A DNA stretch of 64,000 nucleotides from Prevotella sp. OH937_COT-195 (GTDB taxonomy: Bacteria > Bacteroidota > Bacteroidia > Bacteroidales > Bacteroidaceae). Positions within the stretch are counted from its first letter, which is position 1, and each line of letters starts with the position of its first letter. Of this stretch, positions 36,282-45,488 are shown one piece after another. The DNA lies in contig NZ_RQZH01000001.1 in the NCBI RefSeq assembly GCF_003932845.1, positions 1 to 64,000 on the forward strand. Reading direction: 5' to 3'. Both the position numbers and the translations under genes were made by a program. The notes beneath the pieces are model-generated. The model searched no databases and was not told the origin of the DNA. It worked only from the letters and a program-made list of their open reading frames with translations.

Positions 36282-37745
36282 ATGGTTGAAATTTACAGAG
36301 TATCCAAGTATTACGGCAGTCTGCGAGCATTGCACGACGTGTCGTTGGATATAAGGAGCGGTGAAGTGTTCGGATTGACAGGTCCCGACGGTTCGGGCAA
36401 AACCACGCTGTTCCGTATCATTGCCACACTGCTCCTTCCCGACGGAACCGACAAAGGGGCAGTCGTTGAAGGCTCATGCCTTGTTGACGGTTTTTCAACA
36501 AAGACGCATACGGCAGAAATACGTCGTCGTGTGGGTTATATGCCGGGCGGTTTTTCGTTATATCAGGATTTGTCTGTTGAGGAAAATCTTGATTTCTTCG
36601 CCACCCTTTTCGGTACCACCGTTGAGGCAGGTTATGACAGTATAAAGGATATTTACGGACATATAGAACAGTTCCGAAAGCGACCGGCAGGACAGTTGTC
36701 CGGTGGTATGAAACAGAAACTTGCCCTCTGTTGTGCCCTTGTGCATAACCCGAACGTGCTGTTGCTTGACGAACCTACCACGGGTGTCGATCCGGTGAGC
36801 CGCGTTGAATTTTGGACAATGATATGCAGATTGAGAGAGCGCGGCATGACTGTTATTGTTTCCACACCATATCTTGATGAGATAAAGCATTGCGACCGTG
36901 TGGCATTCCTTTCCGATGGCGAATTGCGCGGCATCGGAACGCCCGGTGAGATACTCACTCGGTTCAAAGAAATTTTCACTCCCGTCACGCCCCGTTATAC
37001 TTTACCGCGGAGGCAGTCGCCGCAGGAAGATGTAATTATCGTTGAAGATTTGGTGAAGGATTTTGGTAAATTCCGTGCCGTCAACCGCATTTCTTTCCGT
37101 GTGAGACGAGGCGAGATATTCGGTTTCCTCGGAGCCAACGGTGCAGGCAAAACCACCGCTATGCGCATATTGTGCGGATTGAGCCGGCCGACATCGGGAC
37201 ATGCCACGGTGGCAGGATTCGACTGTGCCACGGAGCATGAGCTGATAAAGCGCAACATTGGATATATGAGTCAGAAATTCTCGCTGTACGATGACATGAC
37301 GGTGATTGATAACATACGTCTCTTTGGCGGAATATATGGTATGAAACCGGCACGTATAAAAGAAAAGGGAGAAGCCCTGCTGAATCGACTTGACTTGTCG
37401 GGACAAGGAGATTCGCTTGTAGGGTCGCTTCCTCTTGGCCGGAAACAACGACTCGCTTTCTCTGTAAGTATAATACACGAGCCGGAGGTGGTGTTCCTCG
37501 ACGAACCTACGGGAGGGGTAGATCCGGCAGCGAGGCGGCAGTTCTGGGAACTCATCTATGAGGCGGCAAGTGATGGAATAACGGTGTTTGTGACCACGCA
37601 CTACATGGACGAGGCAGGATATTGCGACCGCATATCCATAATGGCGGGAGGCGAGATAAAGGCTCTCGGTGCACCGGAGGAACTGTTGAGGAAGTTTGGG
37701 CAGCCCGACATGAATCACCTTTTCGTTCGTCTTTCGGGTAACTAA
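36282..37745 (+). CDS. ABC transporter ATP-binding protein with two ATPase domains (YbhF type)
   Basis: A 487-residue fusion of two ABC ATPase domains. Domain 1 has Walker A GPDGSGKTT, signature LSGGMKQ, and Walker B LLLDEPTTGVDP. Domain 2 has Walker A GANGAGKTT, an altered signature LPLGRKQ, and Walker B FLDEPTGGVDP. The LPLG form recalls YbhF-like proteins, so it need not mean loss of function. The ATG at 36282 is preferred over a GTG at 36273. It powers the two ABC-2 permeases that follow. Confidence 0.9.
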   Translation: MVEIYRVSKYYGSLRALHDVSLDIRSGEVFGLTGPDGSGKTTLFRIIATLLLPDGTDKGAVVEGSCLVDGFSTKTHTAEIRRRVGYMPGGFSLYQDLSVEENLDFFATLFGTTVEAGYDSIKDIYGHIEQFRKRPAGQLSGGMKQKLALCCALVHNPNVLLLDEPTTGVDPVSRVEFWTMICRLRERGMTVIVSTPYLDEIKHCDRVAFLSDGELRGIGTPGEILTRFKEIFTPVTPRYTLPRRQSPQEDVIIVEDLVKDFGKFRAVNRISFRVRRGEIFGFLGANGAGKTTAMRILCGLSRPTSGHATVAGFDCATEHELIKRNIGYMSQKFSLYDDMTVIDNIRLFGGIYGMKPARIKEKGEALLNRLDLSGQGDSLVGSLPLGRKQRLAFSVSIIHEPEVVFLDEPTGGVDPAARRQFWELIYEAASDGITVFVTTHYMDEAGYCDRISIMAGGEIKALGAPEELLRKFGQPDMNHLFVRLSGN

Positions 37746-37762
37746 AAGAAACAAATGATGTT

Positions 37763-38827
37763 ATGCGACAGTTTATTTCATTCGTAATAAAGGAAACGAG
37801 ACACATACTTCGTGACAGGCTGACGCTGACGATATTGTTCGGCATGCCGGTGGTAATGCTTCTACTTTTCGGCTTTGCCATATCCACAGATGTCAGAGAC
37901 GTGCGCGTGGTTGTTGTGGCTCCATCGGCATGCGGCGGTACACAACAGTTGACAGACAAGATTGATGCCTCGCCGTATTTCAATGTGCTATATATAGTGG
38001 AGAATGCGGCAGCGGCAGAACGTCTTATGCGTGACCAACGGGCGGATATGGCTTTGGTGTTTTCGCGCCGGTACTCCGCCAATCCTCAGGAGTGTGTCAT
38101 TCAGTTGCTTGTTGACGGCACAGATCCGAATACTGCCTTGATGCGCACGGCATACATGCGTCAGGTTATTGTCAATCCGTCGTCGCAACCAGTTGTCTCG
38201 CGAATGCTGTATAACCCTCAGATGAAGTCGGCATACAATTTTGTTCCCGGCATAATGGGAGTTCTCCTTATGCTAATCTGCGCGATGATGACCTCTGTCA
38301 GCATAGTCAGGGAAAAAGAGCGTGGCACGATGGAGGCGCTCCTTGTTTCTCCCGTGCGACCTGTGCTTATAATCATGGGCAAGGCAGTTCCTTATTTTCT
38401 TTTGTCGCTTGTGATACTCGCAACCATACTTCTGCTAAGTCATAATGTTCTCGATGTTCCGCTTTCAGGAAATCTTATGGCGATATTCCTCGTTTCGATG
38501 CTCTATATCCTGCTTGCACTCTCGTCAGGAATTCTCATAAGTGTTGCTGCAAAGAGTCAGTTGGTTGCGATGCTTGTCTCGGGCATGTTGCTGCTAATGC
38601 CGAGTATTCTGTTCTCGGGTATGATATATCCAACAGAGAGCATGCCGGATATATTGCAGTGGATTTCTTGTGCAATGCCGGCGCGATGGTTCATTTCCGC
38701 AATTAAGAAACTAATGATAATGGGTGTGCCGTGGCAGATGGCAATAAAGGAAATATCGATAATGGCAGCTATGACGTTGCTAATACTTGGCACGGCACTC
38801 GTCAAGTTCAAGACGAGATTGGAATGA
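37763..38827 (+). CDS. ABC-2 type permease (YbhS-like)
   Basis: A 354-residue membrane subunit: one N-terminal helix (residues about 20-42) after KETRHILRDRLTLTILFGMP, a periplasmic domain, then about five C-terminal helices from residue 165 on. The family motif VREKERGTMEALLVSPV lies between the second and third helices. It follows the ATPase gene by 17 bases and pairs with the next permease. Confidence 0.88.
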   Translation: MRQFISFVIKETRHILRDRLTLTILFGMPVVMLLLFGFAISTDVRDVRVVVVAPSACGGTQQLTDKIDASPYFNVLYIVENAAAAERLMRDQRADMALVFSRRYSANPQECVIQLLVDGTDPNTALMRTAYMRQVIVNPSSQPVVSRMLYNPQMKSAYNFVPGIMGVLLMLICAMMTSVSIVREKERGTMEALLVSPVRPVLIIMGKAVPYFLLSLVILATILLLSHNVLDVPLSGNLMAIFLVSMLYILLALSSGILISVAAKSQLVAMLVSGMLLLMPSILFSGMIYPTESMPDILQWISCAMPARWFISAIKKLMIMGVPWQMAIKEISIMAAMTLLILGTALVKFKTRLE

Positions 38828-38849
38828 TTGATAATGAAAACATGAACCA

Positions 38850-39926
38850 ATGAGATTGAAATATTTGATACGCAAGGAGTTGATACAGATGCGCCACAAT
38901 GTTTTTCTGCCCCGTATGATAGTGCTTTTCCCTATCGTACTGATATGTGTCGCGCCGTGGATAACGAGCATGGAGATTAAGGACGTAAAAGTTGCCATAG
39001 TGGACAACGATCGCAGTCAGACTTCGCTGCGTATAGTCCACCGCATAGAACATTCGGAGTATTTCAAGTTCTGCGGTATGGTGTCGTCGTACGATAATGC
39101 CCGTTTGCTGATGGAGAAAGACGAGACAGATGTCATTGTTGTAATACCGCGACATTATGAGCGCGACATGATAAATGGAATGATGCCGCAGGTGTATATC
39201 ACCGCTAACAGTGTAAACGGCACAAAGGGAATGATGGGTACTGTATATCTGGCTCGGATTACCGGGCGAGAACAGGAAAGTCTAACCCAATTATCAATTA
39301 TAGACAATATTCTATATAATAAACATCAAGATTACAAACTTTTCATGATACCGGCTCTTACGGCAGTCCTCATAGTAATGATGTGCGGCTTCATGCCTGC
39401 ACTGAACATCGTGGGCGAAAAGGAGGCCGGAACCATAGAGCAAATTAACGTTACACCGGTGAGGAAGTGGGAGTTTATTCTTGCCAAACTAATCCCATAT
39501 TGGATTGTCGGACTGTTTGTTGTCAGTGCGTGTTTGTTACTTTCATGGATTATATACGGTTTCACTCCCGCCGGTAACGTTTTGTTCATTTACCTTTTGG
39601 TTATGCTTCTCGCACTCGTGTTCAGCGGAATAGGTCTGACAGTCTCCAATTACAGCAATCAAATGCAACAGGCAATGTTTGTAATGTGGTTCATCATGGT
39701 GTGCTGCATTCTTCTCAGCGGGCTTTTCACTCCGGTTCAGAGCATGCCGCATTGGGCACAACTATTAACCACGGTCAACCCCATGCGTTATTTCATTGAT
39801 GCCATGCGCACTGTATTCGTGCGTGGTGGAACGTTTGGCAGCATATTACCCCGGTTATCCGTCCTCGCCGTCATTGCCGTACTGATAAACGTATGGGCTG
39901 TGACGAGTTATAGGAAAAATCAATGA
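38850..39926 (+). CDS. ABC-2 type permease (YbhR-like)
   Basis: A 358-residue paralogue of the preceding permease with the same layout: N-terminal helix after LIRKELIQMRHNVFLPRMIV, a periplasmic domain, and five helices after about residue 170, with VGEKEAGTIEQINVTPV between helices. The two permeases probably form a heterodimer. It is the last gene of the exporter operon. The exported compound is unknown, though YbhFSR relatives handle drugs or cations. Confidence 0.88.
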   Translation: MRLKYLIRKELIQMRHNVFLPRMIVLFPIVLICVAPWITSMEIKDVKVAIVDNDRSQTSLRIVHRIEHSEYFKFCGMVSSYDNARLLMEKDETDVIVVIPRHYERDMINGMMPQVYITANSVNGTKGMMGTVYLARITGREQESLTQLSIIDNILYNKHQDYKLFMIPALTAVLIVMMCGFMPALNIVGEKEAGTIEQINVTPVRKWEFILAKLIPYWIVGLFVVSACLLLSWIIYGFTPAGNVLFIYLLVMLLALVFSGIGLTVSNYSNQMQQAMFVMWFIMVCCILLSGLFTPVQSMPHWAQLLTTVNPMRYFIDAMRTVFVRGGTFGSILPRLSVLAVIAVLINVWAVTSYRKNQ

Positions 39927-39975
39927 AATTTGTTTGAAGATACTGATTGCGTGCTTGTTAATCGGATTTTTTCAC

Positions 39976-39983
39976 TACCTTTG
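39976..39983 (+). promoter_or_regulatory. -7 element for the helicase-exonuclease gene
   Basis: TACCTTTG, 25 bases before the ATG at 40009, with a TTG 17 bases upstream (39956-39958). Confidence 0.6.
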
Positions 39984-40008
39984 TATCTGACATAGAACAA
40001 AGAAGGAA

Positions 40009-42648
40009 ATGGACGTTAAACAGTATGATGAGAAACAGAGGGAGGTTATTGCCGCACAAGAGGGATACCACCTCGTACTCGCTCCGCCCGGATGCGGCAA
40101 GACAGAGGTTCTGGCGGAGCGTATCATGCAGGCACACAGGCAGGGAGTGGATTATGGCGACATGCTGTGTCTGACGTTTACAAACCGTGCATCGAGAGGT
40201 ATGCGTGAGAGAATAGAGCAGATGGCAGGCGGAAGAGTGAATGATTTGTTCGTGGGCAACATACACAAGTTCTGCTCGCAATTCCTTTTTGACAACGAAG
40301 TACTGCCGATGGAGACATCAATACTCGACGAGGACGATGGAATCAGTATCATTGCCGATTTCTTGCAACAAGACGAACTGGCTGTTCAGGGAGATGCCAA
40401 GATGCGCCACCAATATTCTAAAATAGTGAACATGCAGCATTTCATGCACCAGTATGCCGGCGGATATCCGCGCGAACTTACCGTGCACGGGGAGGACATG
40501 AATAGCAAGACATTGAGGCAGATTTGTTCGATAACAAGGAAAGAATTTACTCGCGAGAGTATATCGGAACTCTATCGTAACATAGACGACTACTATATGT
40601 TGGCAGAATTGAACCGTAACGGAGAAATACAGAACTTTATATGCATGATGGCTGCCGCACGGCACTATGAGAAATACAAACAACGACATAATCTCGTTGA
40701 CTTTGCCGACCTGCTGCTGCTTGCTTACGACACACTGAAAGAAGGGAATATTGGAAAACGGTACGGATGGATACAGATTGATGAGGTGCAAGACTTGAGT
40801 ATGTTGCAACTTGAGATAATAAATCTTGTAACCGATCACCGTTCGCCAACGGTAATGTATCTTGGGGATAGTCAGCAGTCAATCTACTCTTTCATGGGGG
40901 CTAAGAGCGAGACTCTCAACATGCTCGCAAGTCAATGTTCCATTCATAACCTATATACCAACTATCGCTCGCCGAAATATCTTCTTGACGTGTTCAACGC
41001 TTATGGACATGAGGTTTTGGGCATTGACGAGCGATTGTTGCCGCAAACCGCACACAAGACGGAGGCCGGACGGGACGACTTGCTTATTATATGCTCTGAC
41101 AACAACATTGACGAGCAACAGGATGCGGCGGAACTTGCGAAACGTTTAAAAGACAAGTATGCCGATGAGACGGTGGCAGTTGTGGTAAGTTACAACAGCG
41201 AAGCCGACGACATAAGTGCCAGACTTACAAATATAGGAGTAAACCATTTCAAGGTGTCGGGTCGCGACTTGTTCTCCGAACCTTTGGTTAAACTGTTGCT
41301 TGCACACTTTGGCGTGATTACGGGTGACCACGATTTCCTTGCATGGTCGCGCATACTTGCAGGCATAAAGGCGGCTGGGTCGAACTCGTCGGCACGCGAT
41401 ATTGTGCGCAACTTAGCCACGAACGGCATGACCCCTGCCGACCTTATGCGCGATGACGGCATAACGTCATTGCAGGAGTTTCTGCAATCGTACTCGCACG
41501 ATGACATTGTGGTATTCGACACAGAGACCACGGGGCTCTCCATTGAGGAAGACGATGTGGTGCAGGTTGCCGCAATTAAACTGCATAGAGGAGAATATGT
41601 CGAAGGCTCGGATTTTAATATCTTCATACGCACAGACCGCGAAATTCCGCAAATGTTGGGAGATGTGCCCAATCCGTTGGTGGAGGAATACAAACATAGG
41701 GAATTGCTCGGCCCCGCCGAAGGACTGCGACGTTTTATTGATTATGCCGATGGTTGCGTACTACTCGGACATAACTCTGCCTACGATTACCATATAATGG
41801 ATAACAACTTGCGTCGCCGCTGCGGCATCGTCGACTTCAGGGAGCGTTTCCCACGATGTCTCGACACGTTGCACATTTCGCGTATAGTCAGTCCGAGGTT
41901 GCGCAGCCACAAACTGAAAGACCTCATAACGGAGTTCGGTATAGAGGGCGAGAACACACATCTTGCCGATGATGACATAATGGCAACATGGCATTTGGCA
42001 GAGCATTGTTTTGACGAAGGCAGACAGAAGGCTGAACGACAAGTTGAAATTCCAATCAAGTACGACAAAGCGGTAAAGCGACTTCGCGAGGTATATAAAC
42101 CGCTTTACGACCATACTCGTTCGCTGTTATACCAAGAATGGAATGGCGGCGAGCCGGCACTGCTTGCCGAATGGTGTCATGCATATAATTATTTACTCCA
42201 TGTTTGCAAGATGTCTCCACTTGAGAAGATGTCATACGTTGAGCGTTATATCGCCGGTGAAGTGATAGGCGACGATCATCGGCCGTTGCATGTGCAGTTG
42301 GAACAATATGCCAATATCCTCAACACATTGAAAGAAGCCGACTTGTGCGGCAGTTGTGCGGTAAACGAGAAAGTTTTTGTCTCTACCGTGCATAAGGCGA
42401 AGGGACTGGAGTTTGACAACGTAATAGTGTTCGGGGTAAGCGACGATAACTATCCCGGTTTCTATTCACGCGACGACTTGCAGCGCCAACAGGAAGAGAT
42501 GCGCCGCTTTTATGTCGCAATGTCACGTGCCAAACGCAGACTTATACTCACTTGGAGCAAGCAGCGCGTAACGCAATGGGGAAGGGTCTTCCGGCAGAAA
42601 CTCTCTCCGTTTGTGGCATGTATATCACATTTCTTCCGCGAAGTGTGA
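40009..42648 (+). CDS. UvrD/Rep-type helicase with embedded DEDDh exonuclease
   Basis: An 879-residue fusion. The SF1 helicase N-terminal half has Walker A APPGCGKTE (residues 25-33), motif Ic-like FVGNIHKFCS, the DExx box IDEVQD near 257, and motif III YLGDSQQSIYSFMGA. From about 498 to 690 an exonuclease of the DnaQ/epsilon family is inserted: VFDTETTGL near 503 (Exo I), GHNSAYDYHIMDNN (Exo II) and HLADDDIMATWHLAEH (Exo III, His-x4-Asp). Helicase motifs V (STVHKAKGLEFDN, near 791) and VI (FYVAMSRAKRRL, near 837) then resume. It should unwind DNA and trim 3' ends. No partner gene is adjacent. Confidence 0.9.
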   Translation: MDVKQYDEKQREVIAAQEGYHLVLAPPGCGKTEVLAERIMQAHRQGVDYGDMLCLTFTNRASRGMRERIEQMAGGRVNDLFVGNIHKFCSQFLFDNEVLPMETSILDEDDGISIIADFLQQDELAVQGDAKMRHQYSKIVNMQHFMHQYAGGYPRELTVHGEDMNSKTLRQICSITRKEFTRESISELYRNIDDYYMLAELNRNGEIQNFICMMAAARHYEKYKQRHNLVDFADLLLLAYDTLKEGNIGKRYGWIQIDEVQDLSMLQLEIINLVTDHRSPTVMYLGDSQQSIYSFMGAKSETLNMLASQCSIHNLYTNYRSPKYLLDVFNAYGHEVLGIDERLLPQTAHKTEAGRDDLLIICSDNNIDEQQDAAELAKRLKDKYADETVAVVVSYNSEADDISARLTNIGVNHFKVSGRDLFSEPLVKLLLAHFGVITGDHDFLAWSRILAGIKAAGSNSSARDIVRNLATNGMTPADLMRDDGITSLQEFLQSYSHDDIVVFDTETTGLSIEEDDVVQVAAIKLHRGEYVEGSDFNIFIRTDREIPQMLGDVPNPLVEEYKHRELLGPAEGLRRFIDYADGCVLLGHNSAYDYHIMDNNLRRRCGIVDFRERFPRCLDTLHISRIVSPRLRSHKLKDLITEFGIEGENTHLADDDIMATWHLAEHCFDEGRQKAERQVEIPIKYDKAVKRLREVYKPLYDHTRSLLYQEWNGGEPALLAEWCHAYNYLLHVCKMSPLEKMSYVERYIAGEVIGDDHRPLHVQLEQYANILNTLKEADLCGSCAVNEKVFVSTVHKAKGLEFDNVIVFGVSDDNYPGFYSRDDLQRQQEEMRRFYVAMSRAKRRLILTWSKQRVTQWGRVFRQKLSPFVACISHFFREV

Positions 42649-42738
42649 CGAGTAAGTATTCGTTTGGTCATGTGTCATGTCATGGTTCGACAATTTTGTG
42701 GCACACTGTTTGCATATATTTATAACATAACATGAATT

Positions 42739-43950
42739 ATGGAATCGATAAAGAAAATATTCAGAATAGGCGCAGGACCTTCGAGCAGTCACACCATGGG
42801 ACCGCAGAAAGCCGCCATAATATTTGCAGATAGGAATCCTCAAGCAAAGTCGTTCGAGGTTACACTCTATGGAAGTCTTGCCGCTACGGGCAAGGGACAC
42901 ATGACCGACATAGCAATAACCGATGTTCTCGGGAAAGTTGCACCGGTTGAAATATTGTGGAAATCGGACGTGCGGCTTCCTTTCCATACCAACGGAATGC
43001 TGTTCGAGGCAAAGGCCGAAGATGGTAGCGTTATAGACAGTTGGACGGTATATAGCGTTGGTGGTGGTGCGTTGTCTGAAGGTAAGGGACACGATGACAT
43101 GTTTTTTACCAATCCTGTTTATGAACTTTCCACAATGCATGATATTATGAAATGGTGCGAAAAGAACGGTCGCCATTTCTGGGAATACGTTGAGGAATGC
43201 GAGGGGGTAGAGATTTGGGATTACCTGTCGGAAGTGTGGGATACGATGCAGAAAGCGGTAGAGCGCGGACTTGAAAACGAGGGAGTGCTTCCCGGTCCGC
43301 TCAACTTGTCGCGCAAGGCTGCCACATATTATATAAAGGCTCGCGCGTACAAGCCTTCGTTACAATCGCGCGGAATGGTATATGCCTACGCGCTGGCAGT
43401 AAGCGAGGAGAATGCAGGCATGGGGAAAATTGTCACAGCCCCCACATGTGGTTCGTGCGGAGTGGTTCCTGCGGTGTTGTATGCAATGTCGCGCCACCAC
43501 GAATTTTCTGATACGAGAATTATGCGTGCCCTTGCCACGGCCGGTCTGTTCGGGAATGTGGTAAAGTCGAATGCGTCTATTTCAGGTGCCGAGGTGGGTT
43601 GTCAGGGCGAAGTCGGTGTGGCTTGTGCCATGGCCTCTGCCTCAGCGTGCCAGTTGTTCGGAGGAACTCCTTCGCAGGTGGAGTATGCCGCCGAGATGGG
43701 ACTCGAGCATCATCTCGGAATGACATGCGACCCTGTTTGCGGATTAGTGCAGATTCCTTGCATCGAGCGCAATGCTTTTGCAGCTTGTCGGGCACTCGAC
43801 GCACAATTGTATGCCTCGTTCAGTGACGGTCGCCATCGCGTATCGTTCGACCGTGTGGTGGAAGTCATGAAGAAGACCGGACACGACATACCTTCGCTCT
43901 ACAAAGAGACAAGCGAAGGCGGATTGGCACGTGGATTTGAATGGGAATAG
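42739..43950 (+). CDS. sdaA: L-serine ammonia-lyase (iron-sulfur, single chain)
   Basis: A 403-residue serine dehydratase converting L-serine to pyruvate and ammonia with a 4Fe-4S cluster. The beta-type domain starts with GAGPSSSHTMGPQKAA at the N terminus. The alpha-type domain holds TAPTCGSCGVVPAVL and the cysteine set CDPVCGLVQIPCIERNA, which ligate the cluster. Fusion of both domains in one chain is usual for this form. It is monocistronic in appearance. Confidence 0.94.
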   Translation: MESIKKIFRIGAGPSSSHTMGPQKAAIIFADRNPQAKSFEVTLYGSLAATGKGHMTDIAITDVLGKVAPVEILWKSDVRLPFHTNGMLFEAKAEDGSVIDSWTVYSVGGGALSEGKGHDDMFFTNPVYELSTMHDIMKWCEKNGRHFWEYVEECEGVEIWDYLSEVWDTMQKAVERGLENEGVLPGPLNLSRKAATYYIKARAYKPSLQSRGMVYAYALAVSEENAGMGKIVTAPTCGSCGVVPAVLYAMSRHHEFSDTRIMRALATAGLFGNVVKSNASISGAEVGCQGEVGVACAMASASACQLFGGTPSQVEYAAEMGLEHHLGMTCDPVCGLVQIPCIERNAFAACRALDAQLYASFSDGRHRVSFDRVVEVMKKTGHDIPSLYKETSEGGLARGFEWE

Positions 43951-44039
43951 AGTAATCTTGTAAAAGACAAACTAAGAACGGCATGTTCATTGTGGGCATG
44001 CTGAGGTATAACAAATTATCAAACAAACGAAAAAGTATT

Positions 44040-44444
44040 ATGGCAATTTCAGTAGCAAAGTATTTAGGCAAGGCTCGAGTAGAGTCAACACATGTGGTAT
44101 CGGGACAGAAGACTGTAACCGATGCAGGTAAGGCATCAGGCGGTTATGGCGAGTATCCGACTCCGGTTGACATACTCGGACAATCGCTTGCAAACTGCGC
44201 ACTTACCGTTATGGCATTGCGAGCATTAAAAGAAGGCATTGACATAACGGGCAGTTATGCAGAGGTGGGAGAATTCGAAGAGAGCATGGAGACATTCAGC
44301 GTGACGAAACTCAATGTGGTATTCCACATCAAGGGCGACTTTGATGAAAAGACACGCAAGAAACTCGAGACTTTCGCCCACAAGGGTTGTTTCGTAGGCA
44401 ACACTCTCACGGCAGAGAAGAATTTCACGTTCGTTTACGAATAA
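44040..44444 (+). CDS. OsmC-family protein
   Basis: A 134-residue OsmC/Ohr-type protein, likely a thiol peroxidase-like detoxifier of organic hydroperoxides. The two expected cysteines are in GQSLANCALTVMAL and HKGCFVGNTL. The ATG at 44040 (MAISVAKYLG) is chosen: the frame is open further upstream, but that extension has no family similarity. A terminator follows 15 bases after the stop. Confidence 0.88.
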   Translation: MAISVAKYLGKARVESTHVVSGQKTVTDAGKASGGYGEYPTPVDILGQSLANCALTVMALRALKEGIDITGSYAEVGEFEESMETFSVTKLNVVFHIKGDFDEKTRKKLETFAHKGCFVGNTLTAEKNFTFVYE

Positions 44445-44458
44445 GGTATTATAAAAAT

Positions 44459-44502
44459 GGAGGTATCAAGAAAAACAACATCCTGGAACCTCCGTTTTTT
44501 TA
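44459..44502 (+). terminator. Terminator after the OsmC gene
   Basis: GGAGGT (44459-44464) pairs with ACCTCC (44488-44493), followed by GTTTTTTTA. Confidence 0.75.
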
Positions 44503-44533
44503 TTTGTAGTAATATTTATTTGCGATTTCATAC

Positions 44534-44860
44534 ATGGCAAGCGATAAGGATTTTGTACAGTATGTTGCCGACCAGTGCGGCGGTGCCGGCGATATAGTAA
44601 CGCATAAGATGTTCGGTGATTATGCCATTTATTGTAATGGCAAGATATTCGGCTTGATATGCGATGACCGTTTCTACCTGAAACCTACCGATGTCGGTCG
44701 TGAAATGCTCGGCACGGTTGAACTGCATCCGCCTTACAACGGAGCGAAAGACTATTTCTATATTGAAGACATTGACGACCGTGAATTTGTGTCATCGTTA
44801 GTACGTGAGACATGCATAGCATTACCGGAACCGAAGATGAAGAAAAAGAAAGGAAAATAA
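44534..44860 (+). CDS. TfoX/Sxy N-terminal domain protein
   Basis: A 108-residue protein with only the TfoX N-terminal domain: THKMFGDYAIYCNGKIFGLI followed by DDRFYLKPTD and PPYNGAKDYFYIED. The C-terminal TfoX domain of the competence regulators is missing and replaced by a lysine-rich tail. Stand-alone N-terminal domains are common and have no proven role, so competence control should not be assumed. It is flanked by terminators and is monocistronic. Confidence 0.88.
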   Translation: MASDKDFVQYVADQCGGAGDIVTHKMFGDYAIYCNGKIFGLICDDRFYLKPTDVGREMLGTVELHPPYNGAKDYFYIEDIDDREFVSSLVRETCIALPEPKMKKKKGK

Positions 44861-44865
44861 AAAGT

Positions 44866-44906
44866 AAAAGAGAATGAACAATAGAGGCTCGTTCTCTTTT
44901 AATTTT
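44866..44906 (+). terminator. Terminator after the TfoX-domain gene
   Basis: AAAAGAGAA (44866-44874) pairs with TTCTCTTTT (44892-44900), followed by AATTTTTT. Confidence 0.8.
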
Positions 44907-44975
44907 TTAATAATAAAATCATTTTTATGTCATTATAAGGTTAGGAAATAACGGACGAATTCGTCATATAAGTAA

Positions 44976-45488
44976 ATGATAACAAATAACCGAATGCCAA
45001 GGAGAGACGAGGTGGAACACCTCTATTGCATTTGCTACGGCAAAATGTGCCGACTGGCAGGCATAATGCTGAACGATGATGACGAAGGTTGCGATGTGGC
45101 GAGCGAAGTGTTTGCAAGACTATCGGAAGGTGGATTGCGCCTGCCGGTGGATAAAGAAGAGAATTATCTGCTGTCGTGCGTTCGCAACCGTTGCTTGGAC
45201 ATAATTGCCCGCATGAAAGTAAAGGAGCGTGTTATTAGACATCTTACTCTTGATGTTTCGCCTACGGTGGTACCGGTGGAAGAGCGCGAGCACAAAATAG
45301 AACGCATGCTGTGCTACGCAGAGCGAGAACTGACACCGCAGACAATGAGAGTGTTCAAACTTAGGTTTGAAGGGAGAAAATCTTATCGTGAGATTTCCGA
45401 TATGCTCGGAATAAGCGAAACCTCCGTCTATAAAAATCTTTCAAAGGCATTGGTAAAACTTAAAGAATTTGCCGACAATGATGAATGA
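44976..45488 (+). CDS. ECF-type RNA polymerase sigma-70 factor
   Basis: A 170-residue sigma factor with region 2 (about 10-75) and region 4 (about 110-165, LTPQTMRVFKLRFEGRKSYR then ISDMLGISETSVYKNLSKAL). It is the first gene of a surface-signalling operon: sigma factor, anti-sigma, TonB-dependent receptor. The anti-sigma start lies inside its last codons. ATG 44994 is a possible shorter start. It should drive transcription of the receptor, and probably other genes, when the receptor is occupied. Confidence 0.88.
   Translation: MITNNRMPRRDEVEHLYCICYGKMCRLAGIMLNDDDEGCDVASEVFARLSEGGLRLPVDKEENYLLSCVRNRCLDIIARMKVKERVIRHLTLDVSPTVVPVEEREHKIERMLCYAERELTPQTMRVFKLRFEGRKSYREISDMLGISETSVYKNLSKALVKLKEFADNDE

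Noticed and set aside
43983-44039. N-terminal extension of the OsmC protein
   Set aside because: The 19 upstream codons have no family similarity; the ATG at 44040 gives the usual OsmC N terminus.
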